From contig CAMVQX010000032.1 of NCBI GenBank assembly GCA_947169755.1, positions 1-12,779 of the forward strand: a DNA stretch of 12,779 nucleotides, in the 5' to 3' direction. Source of the stretch: an uncultured bacterium. Lineage in GTDB: Bacteria > Cyanobacteriota > Vampirovibrionia > Gastranaerophilales > Gastranaerophilaceae. Below, piece after piece: positions 6,196 through 12,779 of this stretch. The notes under the pieces are model-generated. The model searched no databases. It was not told where the DNA came from and worked only from the letters and a program-made list of their open reading frames with translations. Every line of letters starts with the position of its first letter. The first letter of the stretch is position 1. The position numbers and the translations under genes are program-made.

Positions 6196-6225
6196 AAAAA
6201 CAGCCCCTTTTCAGGAGCTGCTTTT
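6196..6225 (-). terminator. Rho-independent terminator of the radical SAM/acetyl-CoA ligase operon
   Basis: On the minus strand CAGCTCC and GGGGCTG form a seven-pair stem (one G-U pair) around a six-base TGAAAA loop at 6220-6201, followed by TTTTTG. An A-run before the stem can pair with the T-run. It lies about 20 bases past the stop at 6242 and before the promoter of the next gene. On the plus strand the stem has a C-A mismatch, so it works best for the minus-strand operon. Confidence 0.8.
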
Positions 6226-6241
6226 TGTATAGTTTTTAGAA

Positions 6242-8422
6242 TTATAAACTGCAAGTGCAAATTTCACCACAGTTGCAGCCTTCACCGCAATTGCATTGGA
6301 AATATTCTTTTGCTTCATTCATTCTAACTTTGATACGTCCGTCAACGGCAATACCTTCACCTGTTTTTTCTGAAATCAACAATGGGTTGATATCAAGTTC
6401 ATCAATGAAGCTAAAGTCATGAACTAATTGAGATAATCTCAACAATGTTTCTTGGATTTGATCCATTTGAGCAGGAGTTGTACCTCTAGCGCCTTCAAGC
6501 AATTTGTATGCTTTTACTGATTTAATCATTTCTGATGCATCAACATCTGTCAAAGGTGCTATTCTGAAAGTTACGTCTTTCATAACTTCGATAAATACGC
6601 CGCCCAAACCGAACATCATCATCGGACCGTATTGAGGATCTGTTGCAATACCGCAAACCATTTCTCTTGAACCTTTAACCATTTCTTGAATGATTACACC
6701 TTCCAAACCGTCTAAAAGACCTTTTGATTCAAGTTTAGAAATAAGGTCTTGGTATTCAGATCTCAATTGTTCTGCTGATTGGATGTTTACTCTAACACCG
6801 CCGACATCAGTTTTGTGAGAAGTTGTTTTTGAAGTCATCTTCATAACAACAGGGTAACCGATTGAATCAGCAATTGATACAGCTTCAGCTTCAGATGTTG
6901 CAAAACCTGATTTGCATACTCTGATACCGTATGCATCTAATACATCAATTGATTCTCTAGTTGTTAATTGATCTCTACCTTCTTTCAAAGATTGAGCGAT
7001 GATTTCAGCTGCTTTTTTGTGGTCAACATCGTATACAGGGATTTTGCCTTCAGGTCTTTCAATCCATTTTCTTTGTTGATTTAATCTGTTGAATCCGTCA
7101 GCAGCTTCTTCTGCGTACATGAAGAACGGCATATTAACTTCCATATCTGAAAGTGCTGTAAAGAATTCTGATTTTGTCATAAATACGCCGATAACAGGTT
7201 TTTGAGGATATTGAGCTTTAATTTCCATAACGGCTTTTGCAACATCAATATCTTTCAAACCTAAGAACGGTAAGTAAATTACCATAATCATATCAACGTT
7301 TTCGTCAGCGATAACTGTTTCAAGAGTTTGTTTGTAGTGTTCGATAGGTGCTGAAGCAATCATATCGATTGGGTTTTTAACAGATGCTGCTGACGGCAAG
7401 AAGCTTCTCAATTTATCTTTTGTAGCATCTGAAATTTTAGCCATTTGCATACCGTATTCACAAACTGCGTCAGTTGCCATGATACCTGGGCCGCCTGAGT
7501 TTGTAATGATTGCAACTCTGTCGCCTTTTGGTATCGGGCAGTTAGCAAAAACTTTTGCAGTAGCAAACAAGTTCTTCAAAGAATATTCTCTGATTACACC
7601 TGACTGATTTAGCAAAGCGTTAGCAGCTTTGTCAGCACCGGCAAGAGAACCTGTGTGAGAAGATGCAGCTGATGCACCTGCTGCAGATCTACCTGCTTTT
7701 AATGCTAAGATTGGTTTTTTCTTAGAAATTCTTGATGCTAATTTACGGAAGTTTGATGGGTTTTGAATTGATTCCATATATAAAAGAATTTGTTCAACGT
7801 CATCTTCATTTTCCCAATATTCCATAGCTGTTTCAGCGTTTACATCAGCTTGGTTACCGATTGAAATAAATTGTGCAAAACCAAGGTTAAGGTCTTTCAA
7901 TATGTTCAAAATACCGCCGCCTAATGCACCTGATTGTGATACGAAACCGATGTGTCCGCGTTCCGGCAAGCTTTCTGCGAAACATCCGTCCATTCTAACT
8001 GATGGTAATGTATTTACAACGCCCAAGCAGTTTGGACCTACGCATCTCATACCGTATTCTTTTACTTTAGAAAGTAAAGCTGCTTCAAGTTCAGCGCCTT
8101 CTTTACCTGTTTCTTTAAATCCTGCTGTGATTACACACAAACCTTTAATACCTTTTTGGTGGCATTGATCAATTGTATCAAGTACAAATTTTGCATTTAC
8201 AACGATGATTGCAAGATCAACTTCACCCGGAATTTCCAAAACATTTGTATAAGCTTGTAAACCTTCAATAATACCGCCTTTTGGGTTTACAGGATAAATG
8301 CTTCCTGAAAACTTGTATTCTTGAAGTCTTTTCATAATGTCAGAACCGATTGTATGTTCTTTTGTAGAAGCACCAATAACGGCAATTGACTTTGGTTTCA
8401 TGATTTTGTCTAAGTTTGTCAT
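6242..8422 (-). CDS. ADP-forming acetate-CoA ligase (fused alpha/beta), with Cys-rich tail
   Basis: The enzyme converts acetyl-CoA (or another acyl-CoA) + ADP + phosphate to the free acid + ATP + CoA, conserving energy in fermentation. Domains in order: CoA-binding Rossmann domain (about 8-135, with AVIGAST and CVGPNCLG), succinyl-CoA-ligase-like domains (about 150-450) with the phospho-accepting His256 in SSHTGSLAG, and a C-terminal ATP-grasp domain (about 485-705) with the second conserved His536 in SHKTDVGGV. The 726-residue length fits the single-chain form; archaeal enzymes often split it in two. The start at 8422 has AAGGA eight bases upstream. The gene follows the radical SAM gene after 16 bases. 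Odd feature: the last 17 residues add CNCGEGCNCGEICTC, six cysteines beyond the normal domain end. Substrate choice within short acyl-CoAs cannot be read from the sequence. Confidence 0.93.
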   Translation of the reverse strand: MTNLDKIMKPKSIAVIGASTKEHTIGSDIMKRLQEYKFSGSIYPVNPKGGIIEGLQAYTNVLEIPGEVDLAIIVVNAKFVLDTIDQCHQKGIKGLCVITAGFKETGKEGAELEAALLSKVKEYGMRCVGPNCLGVVNTLPSVRMDGCFAESLPERGHIGFVSQSGALGGGILNILKDLNLGFAQFISIGNQADVNAETAMEYWENEDDVEQILLYMESIQNPSNFRKLASRISKKKPILALKAGRSAAGASAASSHTGSLAGADKAANALLNQSGVIREYSLKNLFATAKVFANCPIPKGDRVAIITNSGGPGIMATDAVCEYGMQMAKISDATKDKLRSFLPSAASVKNPIDMIASAPIEHYKQTLETVIADENVDMIMVIYLPFLGLKDIDVAKAVMEIKAQYPQKPVIGVFMTKSEFFTALSDMEVNMPFFMYAEEAADGFNRLNQQRKWIERPEGKIPVYDVDHKKAAEIIAQSLKEGRDQLTTRESIDVLDAYGIRVCKSGFATSEAEAVSIADSIGYPVVMKMTSKTTSHKTDVGGVRVNIQSAEQLRSEYQDLISKLESKGLLDGLEGVIIQEMVKGSREMVCGIATDPQYGPMMMFGLGGVFIEVMKDVTFRIAPLTDVDASEMIKSVKAYKLLEGARGTTPAQMDQIQETLLRLSQLVHDFSFIDELDINPLLISEKTGEGIAVDGRIKVRMNEAKEYFQCNCGEGCNCGEICTCSL

Positions 8423-8438
8423 TTTATTCGTCCTTTCT

Positions 8439-9053
8439 TTAGTAACCGTTTTGTATCCATTCTCTTACTCTGAACTTTGCGCCTAAATCTGAGGCGATTT
8501 GTTCACATTTTTCAAGGTTAAGGTGTCTCCCTTTATAACCTTCAACTACACTTGCCGTAACGGGAATTTTTTCGTCTGAGCAAGCTTTTATAAATTTTTT
8601 CATTTCTTCGTATGCTTCATCAAATTTTGGTTTTGAATATTCATCGTATTCAGCTTTATTTTCACCGTTTAAACTTACGGAAAATTCGTCTACAAGTCCT
8701 TTTAGTTCAGGTACAAGGTTCTTTTTGTAGACATAATTTGCGTGTCCGTTTGTATTTACACGGATTTTTGTTTTGGGGTAATGTTGTTTGATATATTCGG
8801 CAACCTCTTTCAACACTTCAAACTTTAACATCGGTTCACCATAACCGCAAAAAATGACTTCAGAAGATATATCAAATTTGTCTAACTGTTCAATAACGTC
8901 TTTTGCGGTTGAATTTTCATCATCAAGCCACAAAGCCTGACCGCACACATCGTCTTTGTCATTTCGCAGACAGAATATACAATCATTTGTGCAGCGATTT
9001 GTGAGGTTGATGTAAATTTTTCCGTCAAGTTTATATACTAAAGTGTTTGCCAT
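8439..9053 (-). CDS. Radical SAM protein of the TatD-associated type
   Basis: This 204-residue protein has the radical SAM cluster motif C21-x3-C25-x2-C28 in NLTNRCTNDCIFC, binding a [4Fe-4S] cluster and S-adenosylmethionine. GYGEPML (70-76) matches the GGEP motif, and KIRVNTNGH and VDEFSVSLNG are typical barrel strands. Length and the end GAKFRVREWIQNGY fit the small family found next to tatD in many anaerobes; its substrate is unknown. No tatD is in this window. It has no SPASM-type extra cysteine cluster. The start at 9053 is preceded by GGTGGA about ten bases upstream and by a good promoter. It is the first gene of a two-gene operon with the acetate-CoA ligase, which begins 16 bases downstream. 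Whether it modifies that enzyme is unknown. Confidence 0.9.
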   Translation of the reverse strand: MANTLVYKLDGKIYINLTNRCTNDCIFCLRNDKDDVCGQALWLDDENSTAKDVIEQLDKFDISSEVIFCGYGEPMLKFEVLKEVAEYIKQHYPKTKIRVNTNGHANYVYKKNLVPELKGLVDEFSVSLNGENKAEYDEYSKPKFDEAYEEMKKFIKACSDEKIPVTASVVEGYKGRHLNLEKCEQIASDLGAKFRVREWIQNGY

Positions 9054-9071
9054 GGCTTATTTTCCACCAAA

Positions 9072-9100
9072 ATTATCGCATGAGCAAAAAAAATTTACAA
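9072..9100 (-). promoter_or_regulatory. Promoter of the radical SAM/acetyl-CoA ligase operon
   Basis: On the minus strand TTGTAA (9100-9095, 4/6) and GATAAT (9077-9072, 5/6) are 17 bases apart. The predicted start near 9065 gives a leader of about 12 bases that contains the GGTGGA ribosome-binding site. The spacing is ideal and it is the best promoter match in the window. Confidence 0.5.
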
Positions 9101-9121
9101 CACAATAGCAAAAAATATTTT
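9094..9121 (+). promoter_or_regulatory. Candidate promoter of the divergent hypothetical gene
   Basis: TTTACA (9094-9099, 5/6 to -35) and TATTTT (9116-9121, 4/6 to -10) are 16 bases apart. The -35 box overlaps the -35 of the opposite-strand promoter, so the two transcripts may compete. The -10 match is weak and the region is very AT-rich. Confidence 0.3.
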
Positions 9122-9139
9122 TATGAGTTTTATATAAAT

Positions 9140-10120
9140 ATGAAAATCGCGAGTATAAATAATTTTAGCATGCCTGTTTTTCAGCTTGCGCCGCAAAAAA
9201 ACAATAATTTTTATAACAAAAACAACTCTTTAATTAGTGATACTTTTGAAAAAAATAATATCAGTTTTGAGGGTGAAAAAAATAAAGGATTCAAATTATC
9301 CGGAACCGATCAATTATTTATTCAAACAGTTTCTCGCAATTTGATGTTGAAAGAAGATGAACAAGATATTTTAAGACAGGAAGTCATAAATTTTTTAAAA
9401 GACAGAGGTTATGAGTCATTAGATGATATAAAGCCTGATGATGAAACTTATCCGGCAATGGAACTCGCCGGCAATATAGAAAGAAAACTGGAACTGGATC
9501 AAATTGATACAGGAATGTTGATGTCTGATTTGGAAGAAAGGCTTCAAAGCAAAGAAAAATATATACCGACAAACAGAAAATATCAGATTGATATACAATT
9601 ATTAACTCCAATATTGGAAGAGTACGGTTTTGTTGGTGAAGATGGTTGTGCTGATACAGATGTCTTTGCTTATATGTGTAAAGATGCAAGCGAAAATAAA
9701 TTTGAATCATTATTAGATATTTTTAAAAATGAAAATAATCCGATAAAATCGCAAACGTACAAATATTTAGCTCAAAATGCACCAAGTAAAGACAATCTTG
9801 CGGATTTAATGATTAGATTGAATTATTCTACAGATATGGATACTCCTCAAAAGCGTTTTGAAGTTTCATGTAAAATGTTTATGGATTCAAGAGATAATGC
9901 GGTAGCTGCAGATGTTGCAAATCGTTATTGGATTGATGTTGGAGAAGTTCTTAAAATAGTTAAAAAACTGGATGATGCAAACGTCCTTCCAATGCAGGTA
10001 GCTTTTGAAATTGCCGATAAATACAATCTTCCAAGTGGCTCTGAAGATGAAATTTTAGAAATGATTAAAGCTTACGAAGCAGATGACCCTCGTAATGTTA
10101 ATGATGAAGATGAAGATTAA
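9140..10120 (+). CDS. Hypothetical acidic protein with FQ/SFEG N-terminal signature (326 aa)
   Basis: I do not recognise a family. The N-terminus (MKIASINNFSMPVFQLA, then NNISFEGEKNKGF at 39-51) is Asn/Phe-rich and resembles the starts of the two repeat-family genes at the left of the window. Residues 55-310 are charged and mostly helical in character, and the tail is strongly acidic (NDEDED). No signal peptide, membrane helix or cysteine pattern is seen. The start at 9140 was chosen because the N-terminal signature begins there; an upstream in-frame ATG at 9047 would add 31 residues and overlap the radical SAM start. There is no Shine-Dalgarno sequence. The stop codon overlaps the stop of the converging ACT-domain gene by four bases (TTAA). 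Probably a lineage-specific cytoplasmic protein or one sorted by its N-terminus; function unknown. Confidence 0.8.
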   Translation: MKIASINNFSMPVFQLAPQKNNNFYNKNNSLISDTFEKNNISFEGEKNKGFKLSGTDQLFIQTVSRNLMLKEDEQDILRQEVINFLKDRGYESLDDIKPDDETYPAMELAGNIERKLELDQIDTGMLMSDLEERLQSKEKYIPTNRKYQIDIQLLTPILEEYGFVGEDGCADTDVFAYMCKDASENKFESLLDIFKNENNPIKSQTYKYLAQNAPSKDNLADLMIRLNYSTDMDTPQKRFEVSCKMFMDSRDNAVAADVANRYWIDVGEVLKIVKKLDDANVLPMQVAFEIADKYNLPSGSEDEILEMIKAYEADDPRNVNDEDED

Positions 10121-10392
10121 ACATTGTGCATGTTATCAAAAATTTCTTTTTTCTGAACCCAAATTTCCATGCCCAATTCTTCACCTGTTTGGGTTAGAGC
10201 ATCTTTGATTTCTTTGAATGAATATTTGGATTTTTCAATATTGCAGAGCATAAACATTACAAAATGACCCTGCATCAAAGTTTGTTTAATATCTTCGATA
10301 TTAACTTCATAATATGCAAAGAGTGATGTAACTTTTGCTACAATACCAATTTTATCTGCACCGTATACCGTTACTATAATTTTGTCAGCCAT
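10117..10392 (-). CDS. ACT-domain protein (91 aa)
   Basis: A single ACT domain fills the protein: IIVTVYGADKIGIVAKVTSLFAYYEVNIEDIKQ at the start, then a second beta-alpha-beta half (HFVMFMLCNI... FKEIKDALTQTGEELGMEIWVQ). It resembles the small stand-alone ACT proteins of the UPF0237 type. ACT domains bind amino acids or similar ligands and regulate enzymes or transport, usually as dimers. The Gly of the ligand-binding turn (GADKIGI) is present. The gene starts one base after the end of the AGCS symporter gene, so the two are surely co-transcribed, and a sensor role for the transported amino acid is a reasonable inference. Its stop overlaps the stop of the converging hypothetical gene. Confidence 0.9.
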   Translation of the reverse strand: MADKIIVTVYGADKIGIVAKVTSLFAYYEVNIEDIKQTLMQGHFVMFMLCNIEKSKYSFKEIKDALTQTGEELGMEIWVQKKEIFDNMHNV

Positions 10393-10393
10393 A

Positions 10394-11896
10394 TCAATTT
10401 ATCCATTTCTGTGCAATTGCGTATTTTTTACAATATGCTTTCAAATCCACTTTTACATCTTTGCACAATATGTAAAGCACAATAATATTTGGTACACACA
10501 TTGAAATCATCATTGCATCCGTTATATCAATGATTGATTGAACATTCATACAAGAACCGATTATGATAAACAAGCAATAAATCAAATTGAATGTTAATAC
10601 ACGTTTTTTACCTTCACCCATCAAAAATGTCCAAGCTTTTTGTCCGTAATAAGCCCAAGAAATCAATGTTGAAAGCGCAAACAATACAGCAATTACCGAA
10701 AGTATAATCGGGAAGAAAGGAATTACTGATTGAAAAGCATTTGATGCAAGCTCAATCCCCGAAATTTTTCCGATTGTTGTATGATCCAAAACTCCTGAAA
10801 ATACAATTGCAAATGAAGTGAATAAACAAAGAACACCTGTCAAGAAAGTTTCTAATAATGCAACAAAACCTTGAGATATAGGTTCTTTTGTTTGAGCTGT
10901 AGCATAAACGATTGCCGCTGCGCCTGTTCCGGCTTCATTAGACTGAACAGAACGTCTCAACCCAATAATAATGGTTCCGAAAACACCGCCTGCAACTGCT
11001 GTCGGATGGAATGCTTCTCTGACAATCAATGCAAGTGCATGCGGAATATTCATAAAGTTTGCACCGATTACTATCAAACCTGAAATAATATACAAAGCAC
11101 ACATTGTAGGAGTCAAAACAGTTGTAACCTTTGCGATACTTTTGATACCACCCATTACAACCATACCGATTAAAATTGCAACAATCAAACCAATTATCCA
11201 GGTAAATCCGTGGAAAATACTGTGTTCTCCGCCTGTTATGAATATAATTTGATGTGCAGTTTGGTTAATTTGAATCATGTTACCGCCTGTAATACCTCCG
11301 CCTATACAAAGGATAGCAAATATTACAGACAAAGGTTGTCCAAGCCAGCGCATATTTTTTCTTGTCAAACCGTGTGCAATATAGTGCATCGGCCCGCCTG
11401 AAATTGAACCGTCAAGGTTAAATCTTCTGTATTTTACGGCAAGTGTTGCTTCAACAAATTTTATTGACATACCCAAAATTGCGCCAAAGAAAATCCAAAA
11501 TGCAGCCCCGGGGCCGCCGATTGAGATGGAAATTGCAACACCGGCAATACTTCCGATGCCGATAGTTCCTGAAAGAGCCGTTGCTAAAGCTTGAAATGAT
11601 GATACTTCACCTTCACCGTCTTTGTGAGTGGGTTTTGCAATCAAATCAATAGCATGTTTAAATCCCCATACTGCAATACCTTTGAAATAGAATGTAAAAA
11701 ATATACCCGCAAAAAGTACCCATAAAATAATAACAGGAATTTCGCCGCCAAAAATATGAACAGGACAAAAGATAATTTTTGCAATAGCATCTGAAACAGG
11801 TGCAATATGTTTGTCCATAAATGCATCTACATTCATAGCATTTGCCTGCTGTATACTAAATAATAGTGTAAATATTGCGGCTAAAATTTTTTTCAT
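10394..11896 (-). CDS. Sodium:alanine/glycine symporter, AGCS family
   Basis: The 500-residue protein is a multi-helix membrane transporter of the alanine/glycine:cation symporter family. Key motifs are ALSGTIGIGSIAGVA (107-121), GGPGAAFWIFFGAILGMSIKFVEATLAVKYR (127-157, the family signature), SISGGPMHYI and SNEAGTGAAAIVYATA. It takes up small neutral amino acids with sodium or protons. The N-terminus MKKILAAIFTLLF...ANA looks like a cleavable signal peptide in front of the first usual helix, an uncommon addition. AAAGGA lies about nine bases before the ATG at 11896. The ACT-domain gene follows after one base. The exact substrate cannot be told from the sequence; alanine or glycine is the family default. 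Confidence 0.93.
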   Translation of the reverse strand: MKKILAAIFTLLFSIQQANAMNVDAFMDKHIAPVSDAIAKIIFCPVHIFGGEIPVIILWVLFAGIFFTFYFKGIAVWGFKHAIDLIAKPTHKDGEGEVSSFQALATALSGTIGIGSIAGVAISISIGGPGAAFWIFFGAILGMSIKFVEATLAVKYRRFNLDGSISGGPMHYIAHGLTRKNMRWLGQPLSVIFAILCIGGGITGGNMIQINQTAHQIIFITGGEHSIFHGFTWIIGLIVAILIGMVVMGGIKSIAKVTTVLTPTMCALYIISGLIVIGANFMNIPHALALIVREAFHPTAVAGGVFGTIIIGLRRSVQSNEAGTGAAAIVYATAQTKEPISQGFVALLETFLTGVLCLFTSFAIVFSGVLDHTTIGKISGIELASNAFQSVIPFFPIILSVIAVLFALSTLISWAYYGQKAWTFLMGEGKKRVLTFNLIYCLFIIIGSCMNVQSIIDITDAMMISMCVPNIIVLYILCKDVKVDLKAYCKKYAIAQKWIN

Positions 11897-11933
11897 TAAC
11901 TATTTTCCTTTCGGCTTCTCTCAAAAATCTACT

Positions 11934-11963
11934 ACAATAGTACCAAAAACATGATGTTGTGAA
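11934..11963 (-). promoter_or_regulatory. Candidate promoter of the symporter-ACT operon
   Basis: On the minus strand TTCACA (11963-11958, 5/6) and TATTGT (11939-11934, 4/6) are 18 bases apart, giving a leader of about 30 bases. The -10 region sits in a small inverted repeat (ACTA-TTG-TAGT). Upstream at about 11968-11990 a direct repeat of CTT(T)ACAAAA occurs twice in tandem and could be an operator. This is weak evidence in AT-rich DNA. Confidence 0.3.
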
Positions 11964-12030
11964 GGCAAATCTTTACAAAATCTTACAAAAATATATAAGC
12001 AAAAAATTTATTTAAAAATATTTTCAAAAT

Positions 12031-12714
12031 TTATCTTGCTTCTTTTACAACAACAATAGTGTCTTCAATTTCGGATTTCAAATAATCAAGCTGTTCATTG
12101 ATTACGTTGTCGTTATACAAATATCCTGCACCGCCGTATGCCAAATATGGGCGGTATTTTTCCGCTTCGCTTCTTAATGTTGCAACTGACTGAGAATGTG
12201 TACTCAATGTCAAAAGTTTATTGAAAGATTCAAAAGTGCTTTCCGGTTTCCCTTCATATTTTTCTTGAAGATATTGTACACTTTGGGTAAAAAACATTAC
12301 TTTTGCGTTGAATTTTTGAACGTCATAACCGTTTTCAATGCATGTCAAAATGTTCTCCAACTGTGGAAGCAGCTCGTTAATATCATTAATGTACGGGGAA
12401 ATTTTGTCCTGCTTGAGCATAATGTTTACAAATGCAGGGTTGTCCCTCGGCACAGGTTTTATTTCTTCGGCCGAATTGAATTTTTTATTTTTATCAACAA
12501 TGGGTTTTGTAGCCTTGGGATCAGACGTTTTGTAGCCTTTTGTAACATCAGGCAAATCTCCGACGTAACCTCTTCCTTGATTGTCATATTCAACAGGTTC
12601 GGGAGCTTCTGTAGATGTCGGTTGAACTTTGTCTTTTTTCCACGGCAAAGTGAAGCCATAACAACTTGTGCAGCTAAAAATCAATATTAAACTAAGTGTT
12701 AATAACTTTTTCAT
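12031..12714 (-). CDS. Exported protein or lipoprotein of unknown function (227 aa)
   Basis: The N-terminus MKKLLTLSLILIFSCTSCYG is a signal peptide; Cys15 or Cys18 might be lipidated, but neither fits the lipobox well. After it come a Lys/Pro/Thr-rich stretch, a segment GRGYVGDLPDVTKGY, and a helical domain (about 95-227) with leucine-rich stretches and the motif YRPYLAYGGAGYLYNDN. I do not recognise a family. The start at 12714 was chosen over an in-frame ATG at 12738 because the signal peptide begins there and a TATAAT lies just upstream. It is separated from the symporter gene by 134 bases holding that gene's likely promoter, so it is probably transcribed alone. Likely a periplasmic or membrane-anchored protein; role unknown. 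Confidence 0.8.
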   Translation of the reverse strand: MKKLLTLSLILIFSCTSCYGFTLPWKKDKVQPTSTEAPEPVEYDNQGRGYVGDLPDVTKGYKTSDPKATKPIVDKNKKFNSAEEIKPVPRDNPAFVNIMLKQDKISPYINDINELLPQLENILTCIENGYDVQKFNAKVMFFTQSVQYLQEKYEGKPESTFESFNKLLTLSTHSQSVATLRSEAEKYRPYLAYGGAGYLYNDNVINEQLDYLKSEIEDTIVVVKEAR

Positions 12715-12720
12715 ACTAAT

Positions 12721-12726
12721 ATTATA
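12721..12726 (-). promoter_or_regulatory. -10 box (TATAAT) of the exported-protein gene, possibly leaderless
   Basis: A perfect TATAAT lies six bases before the ATG at 12714, placing the predicted transcript start at the start codon itself. There is no Shine-Dalgarno sequence. The -35 region has no good match (TGATGA at a spacing of 18 at best). This arrangement suggests a leaderless mRNA. Confidence 0.35.
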
Positions 12727-12779
12727 ATGATGTATCAAAAAAAATCATCATTTGTTTGAAGGGATTATTTTTTAACCTT

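Noticed and set aside
7902..8168. Open frame antisense to the acetate-CoA ligase gene
   Set aside because: It lies wholly inside a well-conserved enzyme gene, has no ribosome-binding site and no recognisable domain; the same holds for other antisense frames in the spm, symporter and repeat-protein genes.
9047..9139. A longer start for the 9140 hypothetical gene
   Set aside because: It would overlap the radical SAM start and cover its promoter and ribosome-binding site, and the N-terminal signature shared with other proteins begins at 9140.
12715..12738. An upstream in-frame ATG for the exported protein
   Set aside because: It would place residues MIHHYNIS before the Lys-Lys signal peptide and put the TATAAT inside the gene.

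Overview
The window is AT-rich DNA with short intergenic gaps and most genes on the minus strand. The gene content suggests an anaerobic, fermentative gut bacterium. My best guess is the Gastranaerophilales (Melainabacteria, the non-photosynthetic sister group of Cyanobacteria). This rests on an ADP-forming acetyl-CoA ligase, spmA/spmB in a region with no other sporulation gene, a TatD-associated type radical SAM protein, and several hypothetical proteins with a short Asn-rich N-terminus ending in 'FQA' or 'SFEG', which I associate with that lineage from memory. The assignment is an inference; no rRNA or marker gene is present.

Layout. (1) Positions 1-3552, minus strand: two tandem genes that are distant paralogues. 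The first runs off the left edge and ends in 39-residue Lys/Gln-rich repeats. The second is an 818-residue protein with a sigma-70-like N-terminal part, a region-4-like helix-turn-helix, a run of 36-residue repeats resembling mTERF motifs, and a large internal duplication. Both genes start just after an almost identical 29-bp element. (2) Positions 3616-3993, plus strand: a small zinc-ribbon protein, divergent from the sigma/mTERF-like gene and overlapping the end of spmB tail to tail. (3) Positions 3941-6107, minus strand: an M15 (VanY-type) D,D-carboxypeptidase followed by spmA and spmB, which recalls the Bacillus dacB-spmA-spmB operon with an unrelated carboxypeptidase. (4) Positions 6242-9053, minus strand: a radical SAM gene and a 726-residue ADP-forming acetate-CoA ligase with a six-cysteine tail, with a good candidate promoter upstream and a terminator downstream. 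(5) Positions 9140-10120, plus strand: an acidic hypothetical protein sharing the N-terminal signature of region 1. (6) Positions 10117-11896, minus strand: an AGCS-family sodium:amino-acid symporter followed after one base by an ACT-domain protein. (7) Positions 12031-12714, minus strand: a small exported protein or lipoprotein of unknown function.

How the parts may work together. Region 4 supplies ATP by substrate-level phosphorylation from acetyl-CoA. Region 6 looks like sodium-coupled amino-acid uptake with an amino-acid-sensing partner. Region 3 looks like a cell-wall function. Region 1 is the least explained part and the best candidate for something undescribed: a lineage-specific family that joins transcription-factor-like parts to helical repeats under a shared leader. 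I see no tRNA, rRNA, CRISPR array, insertion sequence or phage gene. There is no stretch longer than 300 bases without a gene.
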